A DNA stretch of 64,000 nucleotides, from contig MU008179.1 of NCBI GenBank assembly GCA_010909165.1, forward strand, positions 434,001 to 498,000. The letters run 5' to 3'. Below the pieces are notes generated by a model that saw only the letters and a program-made list of their open reading frames with translations, was not told the DNA's origin and did no database searches. Origin of the DNA: Anthoceros angustus (Eukaryota; Streptophyta; Anthocerotopsida; Anthocerotales; Anthocerotaceae). The first letter of the stretch is position 1. Each line of letters opens with the position of its first letter. The translations under genes and the position numbers were made by a program. Of the stretch, positions 47,666-56,531 are shown in pieces.

Positions 47666-48162
47666 TACGCAATAAAAGCAACGGCCCAATGAATAACTTG
47701 AACTTTTGGAAAATGCACGAGTGTTTGCGCCATCGCGCGCAGTTGTTGCACAGTGCGGCATGTTGTCTGCATGCCGCGTACTTTCAGCTGAGAAAATATA
47801 CTACGGCAACACAAAGACTGGATATGACTTACGCTCAAACTGGTTTTCGCATGCGTCTCCGTTAAGATATTCTGGACATGCAATTTCAGCTTCCAACGAA
47901 TAGTTAGGAAAAACCCGGTTAGAAATAAAATATGTTTATGGACTTTTGAACTTCGTCAGAGTGATCCAATATCAAGAAATTGCTGACGCGATGCATGCCG
48001 CTTAACGCGTATTGCGGCATGCCTATAAATACCTCGGCATAAAGTTGACTCGACAAGTTGTTGACACGGACGCGATGTTGACTACGAAGCGTTGTGACCA
48101 ATCGACTCTAGCTACATTTGAACGAGGTTTAAAGACAAGCGTGTACTAAGGAAATTTGAGCG

Positions 48163-48186
48163 AATGAAGTCGCATGCGACTTCATT
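48163..48186. repeat. Perfect 24-base palindrome
   Basis: The sequence reads the same on both strands, with arms AATGAAGTCGCA and its complement and no spacer. It is centred on GCATGC. A second TTGCATGCAA palindrome follows ten bases later. Confidence 0.9.
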
Positions 48187-48296
48187 TGCATGCAACTGCA
48201 GCCTCTAAAGGTTGAGGGGCGGCGTTAGGTGCGATCTCTTGCATGCGGTGGCACCTGTTGGCGTCTTGAGTCACTCTTGGGAGTTACGTCCGGACG

Positions 48297-48339
48297 ATTA
48301 AGCGAGATTAAGCGAGATTAAAGAGACAGATTAAGCGAG
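48297..48339 (+). repeat. Three ATTAAGCGAG repeats
   Basis: Exact units lie at 48297-48306, 48307-48316 and 48330-48339, with a degenerate unit (ATTAAAGAGAC) between the second and third. Confidence 0.85.
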
Positions 48340-48960
48340 TATGGCAAACGTCAAGCAGATCAGAGAACTATCGAAGACTTGTTAGCGTTTCTTGGTCGTG
48401 ATGGCGCGACTTTTGAAAGCGGAAAACAAAGCGTAGAAAGATAAGTTTGGCTACATGAGCTATTCGTTCGATGACTTCTTGCGGACTCTGAAGGCGTGTG
48501 CGAGGTGTCTCTGAGACTTTCTGCAGCAACAATTCAAGGTAAGGGTTCTTGCAAGCAAACTTACAACGATACGGGCTATTCACGAGCAAAGCAAGAGGCG
48601 CGAGGGCAGTAGGGTGTTAGAGGCTGTGGAAGCAGAATTTTGGTCACCCAAGGCGGGAGGCCCGTGGGATGGGTGGTATTCGAGGCGGTGGGTAGTAGGT
48701 AGGTCGATAGAAGCGGTGGGAAGGCGGTGGGAGGAAGTTCGGGCCATGGCGAGTCGGCGTTCGATCCGGTAGGAAGTAGGAGTAGATAGGAGCATCTATA
48801 GGCATGATAGGTTCCATAAAGTTCCTTGGACCATGGGAAGTAAGAATATTCGGGGATAAAGTTCCTTGGCCTTCGAAGTATTTAGGTTCTGCATGGCTAT
48901 ATATGCCAAATAGGGCTAGTTAAGTTGTAAATAGAAAGTAGCTGCAGGAGTTTTGGACCG

Positions 48961-51900
48961 GACACATGGCGACCATCCGGGAGGAGCGCAATTAAGGCAG
49001 ATTTGCATGTACCTGCAAATCCTGGTTAGCCAGGGTTTGAACGGGGCGTCAGCGAACCCGGCAGTCACACAGGGGAGGGAGTTGCTGCAAGGAGGAAGGC
49101 GGAGCGAGGCTCTCGTGCGCGTCGGAGGGAGCGCGAACTCAAGGAGGCAAGGCCGAGGCAAGGCGCGCGAGTGGAGGTGCTGAGCAAGGGGCAATGTTGG
49201 AGAGGCGCTGAGGGAAGAGCATGGGCTACCGGCCAAAACGGCGAGTAAAGGGAGAAGTTGTTGAGGGAGATTGAAGGGGCCAAGGTCACCTCTTAGTGGT
49301 TGCGTTGAGGCCTCATCCCGAGGAGCGCTGGAAGCACTTCCCTGTCTCACCCAAACCACCACCTCTTTGCTCTCCACTCTCTTAGCGATAGATTACTTTC
49401 CAAACTCTCCAACTTGCTATCCTTGTGTGTGCTCCCAAGGCGTATGGTGAAGATAGTGGAGGACAGAGGGGATACGCCACGGGAGGAAACCTCCACCACA
49501 CCGCCCACAAAGGGAAAAGGGAAGAAACACCCAATTCCGAGTTCAGTGTAGGCGCTCCAAATTTCACCTCGAGATTTGAGCGCTCGAGCGCTATGCGCCG
49601 AGATGAAGATGGAATGGCTACTTGGTGCCTGGTGGCACTTTGCCCCGCCTTGGTCTGGAGTGTGCGCGATTTACGAGAAAGGCGACGGCCACCCCGGAGG
49701 ATGCGATAAATCAAGTCATCCCGGGATGTGGGTACATTTTCCGTGGATACGATTTGACAAGCCCACAAGGGGGATCATTCGCTTTCCAAGAATCGGATCC
49801 GGAGGAGGTTATGAGCATGTTCCTCGACCAAAGGAGGAAGTATGGTCGCAAGGCAATGGCTGGAGGATCTCTTTGTTCAAGGAGCGGTGGAATTTATTCG
49901 CCAAGATATGGCCGGGACTAACGCGGCGCAGGAAGACGACTGGAAATTCCCATTTAATGATGATATATGAGATGTCGGGGAAAGATAGTGGATTGGGCCA
50001 CCATTACGTATGAGCAGTGATTTGCACGGAACCATTTGGTGATGGAGGGAGCAAGAATCGGTTTGTCTCTACCTTCCTCGTACACCTATATCGGAGGAGG
50101 AGGTTCTTACGGTGACAGTGGAAGAAGCCAAGATAAAGCTACTGGTGAGGGTGGTGGAAGGAGAGCCATCACAGCCCCGGAGGATGAAGAGCAGGCGAGG
50201 CCCACAGGCAAGAGCGCCACGCCGCGAACCAACATGAGGCCTCGGGATCGGGAACCCAACAAGAGAAAGGGAAGAGGCCATAGAAGCACCTCCTACGGTG
50301 GAAGGAGGAAAGGATGAGACCACCTACGGAGGGTTGAGGATTGGTAGGCCGACAACACGGTGAGAATGAACCTACGGTGGGACCCGGGAAGGATGGAGGA
50401 CCTACGGTGGGAACTTTACCTCCTACCAAGAGGTAGTAACTGACTGATGGAGGCGTGTGAGAGAGAAGGAGGCGTTGGTGACCTCGCACCAGCGGGAGGA
50501 GGCGAGGGAAGTGTTTGAGAAGCGGCGGCATCCTACAAAGGGTAGTTCTTGAGGTGAGGAAGTGGGCGCGGGATCCATGGACGCCCTAGTGACGTGTCGG
50601 TGGCCGAGTTCGTCTGAACTTGAGACCTCTGAAAGGCTGGAGGGGAGAAGAAATTGAGAGGAGCTCGAAAACCACCTCAGAAGCAACACTCCGTGCTAGA
50701 TCGGCCAAAAGACGGGATGACCACCAAGTTGGTGAATGTGTGGGAAATGATTGACGGGTCTTCTTAGGGGAGGCAAAATCGCCAAGAGGGGAGGAGTTGG
50801 GCCGGAAGGAGGCGGAAGGAAGTTGGAAGCTACCCCAAGGGTAGGGCGAGCAGCGGAGGAGGCGACATCTAGCAAGGCCGAGACCTTGAAGGCAGAAGGA
50901 CCTCCTCAGAAGAGTTGGTTGCCATGGAGCAACGGAAGGAGCATTACAAGGGAAAACGACACTTGGTGAAGCGACAAGGATGGGACAATGTGACCAAGGG
51001 TCACAAGAGGAGCTTTCACGAGAGAACTTTTGGAGCGGCAGCGAAGAAGGCCGACGACCTTACCGCCTATGAGCGGAGGCAAGGCTGCGGAAGGAAGTTT
51101 TGATGGCCCAACGATCTTTGGAGGGTCTTGGTCATTCGAGGGAGGCGGGCGGCTGCCATAGTGAAACACATGGCGATGGAAGCCATGGAGAAAGATAAGG
51201 AGATTGGGAGATTGCCACAGGTTGGAGGGCGTAGTGGAGAAAGAGGCCGCATTGGTAGGAGTGACAGTGGCCGGGTGGGACGAGTCGTCATCCCACTAAG
51301 GGTCCGCATCATGGGCGCACAAAGAAGGAGAGTGGTAGGGTGGCGACCTACTACAACAATCTCCTAGAAGCGATTGAGGAGCGCCATGGAGGAAGACGAA
51401 GAAACGGACCTCACTGCTCGACAAGTGGAATGGCACCGGAGGTGAAACTTTGAGTTGGTACAAGGAAAGGCGGTGCTAGACATAGCCGAACGAGCGAGTC
51501 AAGAAGCACCTACGGCGACGCCAGAACCTCCCGAGACGGTGGAGCTACTGCCGGGAGGAGGAGGCGATGGTAGGATGGTACCTACCAAAGTTCCTACTCG
51601 GGAAGGAAGTGGAGGAGGAGGAGGTGACCCGGAAGGGTACCTCGGCCGAAACCCAGCCGTGAGGGGAACCCCATAGCAAGATCCGAAATGGTAGGAGATG
51701 AACCGCCTACCAAGAAGAGGATGAGGGGAGGAACCCCATCGAGGATGAACGTAGGAGGAATGGAACCTCCTACCACAAGAGGAAGACCTACCACCCAATG
51801 GGGCCGGGGCATACCATAGTCCTCGAGAAGACTCGGAGGTGGATAAGGCTAAGCGACCCGTCGAGGGGGAAGACATTGAAGCTGCAAGGGCGAACAAAAA

Positions 51901-52130
51901 GCAGCGAACGTAGGACGTCGGTAGGACCTTTTCAGTAGGACGTTTTGTCCCAAGTGGTGCACACCTTGGGAAGTGTGAGTATTTAAGAGTGGCGGCGGTA
52001 TGAGCGGATAGGATATTCGTCAAGGTGAGCCGGATGAGAGAGGACGAACTGTAAGGGGCCGACAAGAGTCCTATTGTTGGACTTGGCAAGTCGCCTAGCA
52101 TTAAACTAGCACGAGTGACTAGTCGACTCC
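48961..52130 (+). other. Purine-rich retroelement-like debris, unrecognised coding remnants
   Basis: The forward strand is purine-rich with many interrupted frames. Examples are TPEDAINQVIPGCGYIFRGY (about 49690-49745) with DPEEVMSMFLDQRRKYGRKA after it, then EEAREVFEKRRHPTKG (about 50500) and AMEAMEKDKEIGRL (about 51175). Imperfect minisatellites built on CCTACGGTGGG (50290-50420) and CCTACCAAGA/CCTACCACA (51700-51800) suggest a repetitive Pro/Glu-rich protein, as in some retroelement gag regions. An LTR-like promoter follows at 52136. No protease, RT or integrase is visible. Confidence 0.4.
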
Positions 52131-52135
52131 CCACC

Positions 52136-52165
52136 TATAAAAGGGAGGGTGGAAGAATGAATAAA
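52136..52165 (+). promoter_or_regulatory. LTR-type TATA box and AATAAA signal
   Basis: TATAAAAGGG at 52136 is followed 20 bases later by AATAAA (52160-52165). This compact arrangement is typical of plant LTRs, where R lies just after the TATA box and the poly(A) signal is nearby. The following 300 bases are GC-rich and could be R/U5 and leader. No paired LTR was found. Confidence 0.4.
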
Positions 52166-52169
52166 CACC

Positions 52170-52925
52170 GACCTTGCTTTGTCATGCATTCTTCGCCTCC
52201 GGCGCATCCCTTTGTGTGTGTGTAGCTGACCGCCGCCGCCGACGAAGGCGAAGGGGTTCTCGAGGCCCTCGCGGGTTCGCTCAACGCAGCTCCTCCTCTC
52301 GTGAAAGATTGTTGTTGGATGTGCTTTGTGTTGCCGGTTGGCCTCTGTGGGATCGGGCGCGACCACGCCGCTGTGTTCGTGCACAAAGAATCGCCCGAGA
52401 GAAATACCCAGCTAGTCGCCACCCCAGGCAGTTGTGCCGCAAGGGAGGCGTGCAAACTGGCGAACGTTACGAGTAGAGTTAGATTTGGGGATCGAATGAA
52501 GTGAGCTTGAATGGGATTGTCCGTGAGTTATGTTTCTGTTGAGGAGGGTGAAGGGGTTGGTTATGGGTGTGTCGTTGTAGAGTAAATTGATCGTTGTAGT
52601 TGGCATAGGAGAGTGTTGAGAAGTAAGGAATCCTGGAAGGCGTGGAGCGCGCCAGGCCGATAACCCAAAACGCAACACCGCTTGTTGCCCATACCGAGGA
52701 CAAGTAGACCAAGTGAGGATGAGAGCGAGAGAGTGAGGAACGACGCAAACAATCCGAACCAAATCTCTTGGGATCGAACCTCGTGTTCAACGACCATGGG
52801 ATAAGTGTGGCACTCGAGGCGAGCTCGGGTGGGCTAACCTACCACAAAGGTGACGAAAAAGCGCAAAGTCGAGGTCACAATCAAAAAGGCGATAGTTGAG
52901 GCGATAAGCGGGTCGGAGGTGTCGA
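52170..52925. other. Possible LTR/leader sequence, no recognised gene
   Basis: GC-rich sequence with CGCCGCCGCCGACGAAGGCG and a frame reading MKDCCWMCFVLPVGLCGIGR (52301), probably compositional. Several overlapping frames lie on the reverse strand. Nothing is assigned. Confidence 0.35.
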
Positions 52926-53000
52926 AAGAAGAAGAAGAAGAAGAAGAAGAAGAAGAAGAAGAAGAAGAAGAAGAAGAAGAAGAAGAAGAAGAAGAAGAAG
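52926..53000 (+). repeat. GAA/AAG trinucleotide microsatellite, about 25 units
   Basis: A perfect run of AAG/GAA triplets about 75 bases long. In the forward frame it encodes a poly-glutamate run within a short frame (52850-53080), which I regard as incidental. Confidence 0.97.
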
Positions 53001-53860
53001 CAGGCGGACTAATGTTAGACCTGACTCTCCCTCTTTCAGGCCTGGAGGATCCTCTCTTCTGGTGGGATGGAAGGCCTTAATTTTGCTTCCGTCACCTTGT
53101 TGGGTAGCCAACAGTATGTATTGTTTATGGAAGTGTCTCCGGGACTCGGGAGGTGTGCCCGGTCTATCTAGGGCGCACAACCGATTTTGTGAAGGCTTCT
53201 CATAGCCTAGAGTGGCTCTCCCAGGCAAGAAATGAGGCAGGCTTCCGCCCGCCGAGGAGGTAGGTCTGTTGGGGTGCTAGTCAAGCGTGTGTTGCCATAG
53301 TAGCTGAGAATCTCTGTCACCTCACAGCGCCTAACGCCTCCGGAGAAGGCCGCCGCCCGCGTGAACCCATGCGGGCCCTATCTCCATCGTGCCCACACAT
53401 TTGTAACCAATCCGGCAGCAGGGCACTTGTGGCTGCCAGCATTGTAAGTTATCAAATTTGCAGGTGTTTGATGAAATGGCAGGTGTAAATGCTATCGAGG
53501 GCGCTCATGAGTCACCTGGCACCACTCTTATGATCTAACCGACAGTTTTTCCACGTGCTACGCCTGCCTCCAAGGTGGTTGGTGTAGCATAGTGCTTCTT
53601 AGCTCTTCATAAAAGATGAAGTTGAGCTTTCTGACTCTTCAAAAAAGGCGAAGTTGAGCTTTCTGGCTCGGCCTGCCACACAGACAGAGAAAGGCAAAGT
53701 TGAGCCGTATTTGACCTAGGTACCATATATAGCTCTGTTAATGAATGGGATGTAAATGAATGAATTAAGGAGGCAGAGCCTAAACGTGAGGAGCTTTGAA
53801 ATTATTGGTTCCCCCGAGCCTGTTGCATTCCGATTGGAGGATTAGGAAGGGGCAAAAGCG
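53001..53860. other. Intergenic sequence upstream of germin-like gene
   Basis: At 53590-53700 the unit GGCGAAGTTGAGCTTTCTG-GCTC recurs three times with variations. CCATATATAGC at about 53723 is a TATA-like element but lies 350 bases from the germin start. No gene is seen. Confidence 0.45.
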
Positions 53861-53931
53861 GCAAGCAGGAAGCCCGGGCGCAAGGCGAGCATGGCTGCAG
53901 ATGAGATATTTTGATGCGTGGAAAGCGAGGA
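53861..53931 (+). repeat. Germin-upstream repeat module, copy 1 of 3
   Basis: GCAAGCAGGAAGCCCGGGCG begins a 70-base module that continues GCAAGGCGAGCATGG, GAGATATTTTGATGCGTGG, AAAGCGAG. Near-identical modules lie at 55782-55855 and 55898-55995. It sits 150 bases upstream of the germin-like start codon. Confidence 0.85.
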
Positions 53932-53952
53932 TCAGATACACGCAAGGAAAGT

Positions 53953-54020
53953 GCACACTGCGCAGGCTCGTCAGCGAGCGGACTGGTACAAATAGCGGGC
54001 GGTTGGGCACTGCATTCCAA
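53953..54020 (+). promoter_or_regulatory. Conserved proximal promoter of germin-like gene
   Basis: About 68 bases ending 60 bases before the start codon are closely matched at 56203-56270 upstream of the second germin-like copy: GCACACTGC, CAGGCTCGT, CTGGTACAAA, AGCGGGC and CACTGCATTCCA. GGTACAAATAGC may be a weak TATA substitute. Similarity outside this block is lower, which fits either selection on a promoter or simply a recent duplication. Confidence 0.5.
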
Positions 54021-54080
54021 CGATTTCATCCATCAATTTCAGCGCTTCCCGGGTCTCCGAGTCGTCGTGCGAATCGAGCC

Positions 54081-54724
54081 ATGGCAGCATCCCAGCTCCT
54101 GTTCCTGGCCGTGGCCATGGCGGCAGCAGCCCTGGTTGCAGGCGACGCGGAAGTGGTGGTGGATTTCTGCGTGACGGACCCGGCGCCCGGCAACTCCATC
54201 CGACCCACCGGAAGCCCCTGCAAGGCTCTGGCCGACGTCAAGTCCTCCGACTTCAAGTTCACGCTGGTGCCGGGCGCCCCGGGCGGCCGCCTCAACTTCG
54301 GCGTCGCGGTGGGCTTCGCCGACCAGTGGGGCGGGCTCAACGGCCTGCAGGTTGCCATCGCGAGGCTGGATTTCGGAAAGGGCGGCCAGATCCTCCCCAC
54401 CACCACCCGCGCGCCACCGAGATCTTCTACGTGGTGAAGGGCAAGGTGCTGAACGGCTTCATCGACTCCGCCGGCACCCTGTACGAGGAGGTGTTGAGCG
54501 CGGGCCAGGCCTTCGTCTTCCCAGAGGCCTCATCCACTACCAGCAGAACGTGGGCAAGGGCCCCGCCTACGGCATCTCCTCCTTCAACAGCCAGAGCCCC
54601 GGCCTGCAGCTCACATTCAACGCCGTCCTCGAATCCAACCCCTCATTTCCTCCAAGGATCTCGCCCAAACTCTCAACGTCAAGAAGAGCGAGGTCGACTC
54701 CTGCGCAAGGCCTTTGGAGCCTAA
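54081..54724 (+). pseudogene. GLP: Germin-like protein (cupin), intronless, four frameshifts
   Basis: The start at 54081 gives a signal peptide (MAASQLLFLAVAMAAAALVA) and then mature germin sequence: DFCVTDPAPGNSIRPTG, CKALADVKSSDFKFT, WGGLNGLQVAIARLDFGKGG. Cupin motif 1 follows in the next frame (HHHPRATEIFYVVKGKVLNG, metal ligands His/His/Glu), then motif 2 after another shift (GLIHYQQNVGKGPAYGISSF, with the expected His and Asn), and an end LNVKKSEVD..RKAFGA with TAA at 54722-54724. Frame changes are near 54395, 54525, 54640 and 54695. Germin-like proteins are secreted, manganese-binding cell-wall enzymes (oxalate oxidase or superoxide dismutase in some members). With four one-base lesions in 640 bases but all motifs intact, sequencing error is a real alternative to pseudogene status. 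Confidence 0.9.
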
Positions 54725-55781
54725 TCGTTCAGCACCTGTCCGCCTCCGGATCCGGAGCTTCCTCGTTCAGGTCCCCTAGTGTGTCCCCAGTTGTTCCCAG
54801 TCCTAGTCCAGTCCGGTGACACCAGTGATAGGGATATGTAAGCAAGCGCACCGATTAATGCTCGCTGCGGATTTGATCTTTTGCTTTTCCTTGGGGAGAC
54901 AGTCACGGCCCAGGCCTGGCTGTGCCAGTGGTAGCCATCTCCTCAACGTTTTACATTTTATCACATGACCTTGTGTGAGCACACGTCCCTCTCGGCAACC
55001 CAGTGCCGTACACTCTACGCCCATGAGTTTACTCGTAAACCCTTGGCCTGCATGTGTGCTTTGTGGTGCTAGGTGCGCAAGCTAGTGTTCCATCGTTGTT
55101 CAGCAGACGACTGAATCAGGAACAATGTTCTCGAAACCGGAAGATCAGCAGCCGCATACGCCCGCACCATGCTTCCGGATATGGAACAAGGGTTGAGAGA
55201 TGCAGGTTGTGCGATAAAGGACTTCAGCTACGTCCGAATATCGGAAGGACAACGTACCACACCTCCCACGTGCGCCATGTCTCCGAGTCCCGAACAATAT
55301 TCGCAAGATCCGTTTTGGTCTTGCACCGTGTCCCGACGCCATCCTTCAGACAATCCCGTTTGGAAGGGGCTTCCTTGGTCAGGAACCAGACCTGTTCGCC
55401 CATAATATGGTTTAAAGCCTTTTGACCCATAATATGTTCTGCGCCTCTCCCAAGGTGGCTCCTGCAGCAAAGTGCACTTTGCCTCGGCTCACAACTGCAT
55501 TGAAGGCTGTCAATATTAAAATATTGAAGGCTGTCAATATTAAAATGATGTACGCAGGCATGATGTAGGTATCAGGGAGGCAGATATGCCTGCAATGCAT
55601 GTCAGTGGCCGCAGATTGGTGAACTTGTTGGTTAGCCCTGAAAGCTGCAAGCAGAACAAGGAGAAGGTATGTGGGCAAGGGCCCCGTGGCCAGAACTTGG
55701 GCGGGCCCCTTGCCCAGCCAGATTGAATAAAAGTCTTCTCAGCTTATCTGCATACTCAAAGGCCCCAGCAAAGCTGCAATT
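54725..55781. other. Intergenic sequence between the two germin-like copies
   Basis: GCACCCGTCCGCC-type GC-rich sequence gives way to AT-neutral sequence. Apart from the 24-base tandem duplication at 55500-55547, nothing is recognised. The reverse-strand frames 55228-55470 and 55412-55678 show no domain. Confidence 0.45.
55500..55547 (+). repeat. 24-base direct tandem duplication
   Basis: TTGAAGGCTGTCAATATTAA plus four bases is repeated immediately (55500-55523, 55524-55547) with one mismatch at the last base. It is a recent slippage-type duplication. Confidence 0.95.
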
Positions 55782-55855
55782 GCAAGCAGGAAGCCCGGGC
55801 GCAAAGCGAGCATGGCTGCATATGAGATATTTTGTTGCGTGGAAAGCGAGAGTCA
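55782..55855 (+). repeat. Germin-upstream repeat module, copy 2 of 3
   Basis: This matches 53861-53931, including GCAAGCAGGAAGCCCGGGCG and GAGATATTTTG-TGCGTGGAAAGCGAG, followed by GTCAGATACACG as in copy 1. Confidence 0.85.
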
Positions 55856-55897
55856 GATACACGTAGGGAAAGTCCTCTTCAAAGCTGCAATTGCCTT

Positions 55898-55995
55898 GCA
55901 AGCAGGAAGCCCGGGCGCAAAGCGAGCATGGCGGCCCATGGGATTACATGATTTGATGCGTGGAATTTGAAAGCATGGGTCAGATACATGGAGGG
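55898..55995 (+). repeat. Germin-upstream repeat module, copy 3 of 3
   Basis: The same module again, starting GCAAGCAGGAAGCCCGGGCG, with small insertions before GATGCGTGGAA and GGTCAGATACAT. It lies about 320 bases upstream of the second germin-like fragment. Confidence 0.8.
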
Positions 55996-56202
55996 TCGAG
56001 ACTCAAAGTATTGGAATAGAACATCCTAGATAGATGGGCACATCCCAGATGTGAACAGTCACGCCCTTTCGGGGTGACTACAAAAGGCACAACGTACCCA
56101 AGGCATTGACTCTTTCCTAATCATTCTTCCTTCTCCTCCATCCCTCTCCACATACGCATAGATTGATCTGCCTGATTTCCTATACAAAGCGCACATGAAC
56201 AT

Positions 56203-56270
56203 TGCACACTGCACAGGCTCGTAAGCCAACGAACTGGTACAAAAAGCGGGCCGTTGGTCACTGCATTCCA
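56203..56270 (+). promoter_or_regulatory. Duplicated germin promoter before the second copy
   Basis: This corresponds to 53953-54020: GCACACTGCACAGGCTCGT, CTGGTACAAAAAGCGGGC and CACTGCATTCCA are retained. The possible TATA substitute is altered from CAAATAGC to CAAAAAGC. Confidence 0.5.
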
Positions 56271-56313
56271 GGTATCCAGCCACGTCATCTCCTCTCGTCG
56301 TCTGGATCGAGCC

Positions 56314-56503
56314 ATGGCCGCATCCCGGCTCCTGCAGCGGCGACGGTCGCAGGCGACGCGGAACTGGCGCTGGACTTCTGCGTAACGGACCCGCCGTCCG
56401 GCAACTCCATCCGGCCCACCGGAGGCGCCTGCACCATGGCCGCATCCCGGCTCCTGTTCCTGGCCCTGGCCATGGCAGCAGCGGCCATGCTCCCAGGCGA
56501 CTT
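56314..56503 (+). pseudogene. GLP: Second germin-like fragment with two signal-peptide starts
   Basis: The start at 56314 gives MAASRLL and then a deletion removes the rest of the signal peptide. In the next frame VAGDAELALDFCVTDPPSGN and SIRPTGGAC follow, equivalent to residues 20-50 of the first copy. Immediately after, at 56436, a second full signal peptide begins (MAASRLLFLALAMAAAAML, then PGD). The germin sequence stops there and runs straight into NOP58 intron/exon sequence. It is a truncated, internally rearranged duplicate. Confidence 0.85.
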
Positions 56504-56531
56504 TCTGCTCATTATACTCCTTCCACCGCAG

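Larger units (their letters stand above)
47666..48960. other. Intergenic sequence with small repeats
   Basis: It contains the 24-base palindrome and the 10-base repeats listed separately. On the reverse strand, near 48397-48420, AAAAGTCGCGCCA(T/C)-ACGACCA matches the end of the dispersed repeat at 62964-62983. Purine-rich sequence follows from 48590. No gene is supported. Confidence 0.4.

Noticed and set aside
52850-53080. A protein with a poly-glutamate run
   Set aside because: The run is a GAA microsatellite inside a 76-codon frame with no other protein features.
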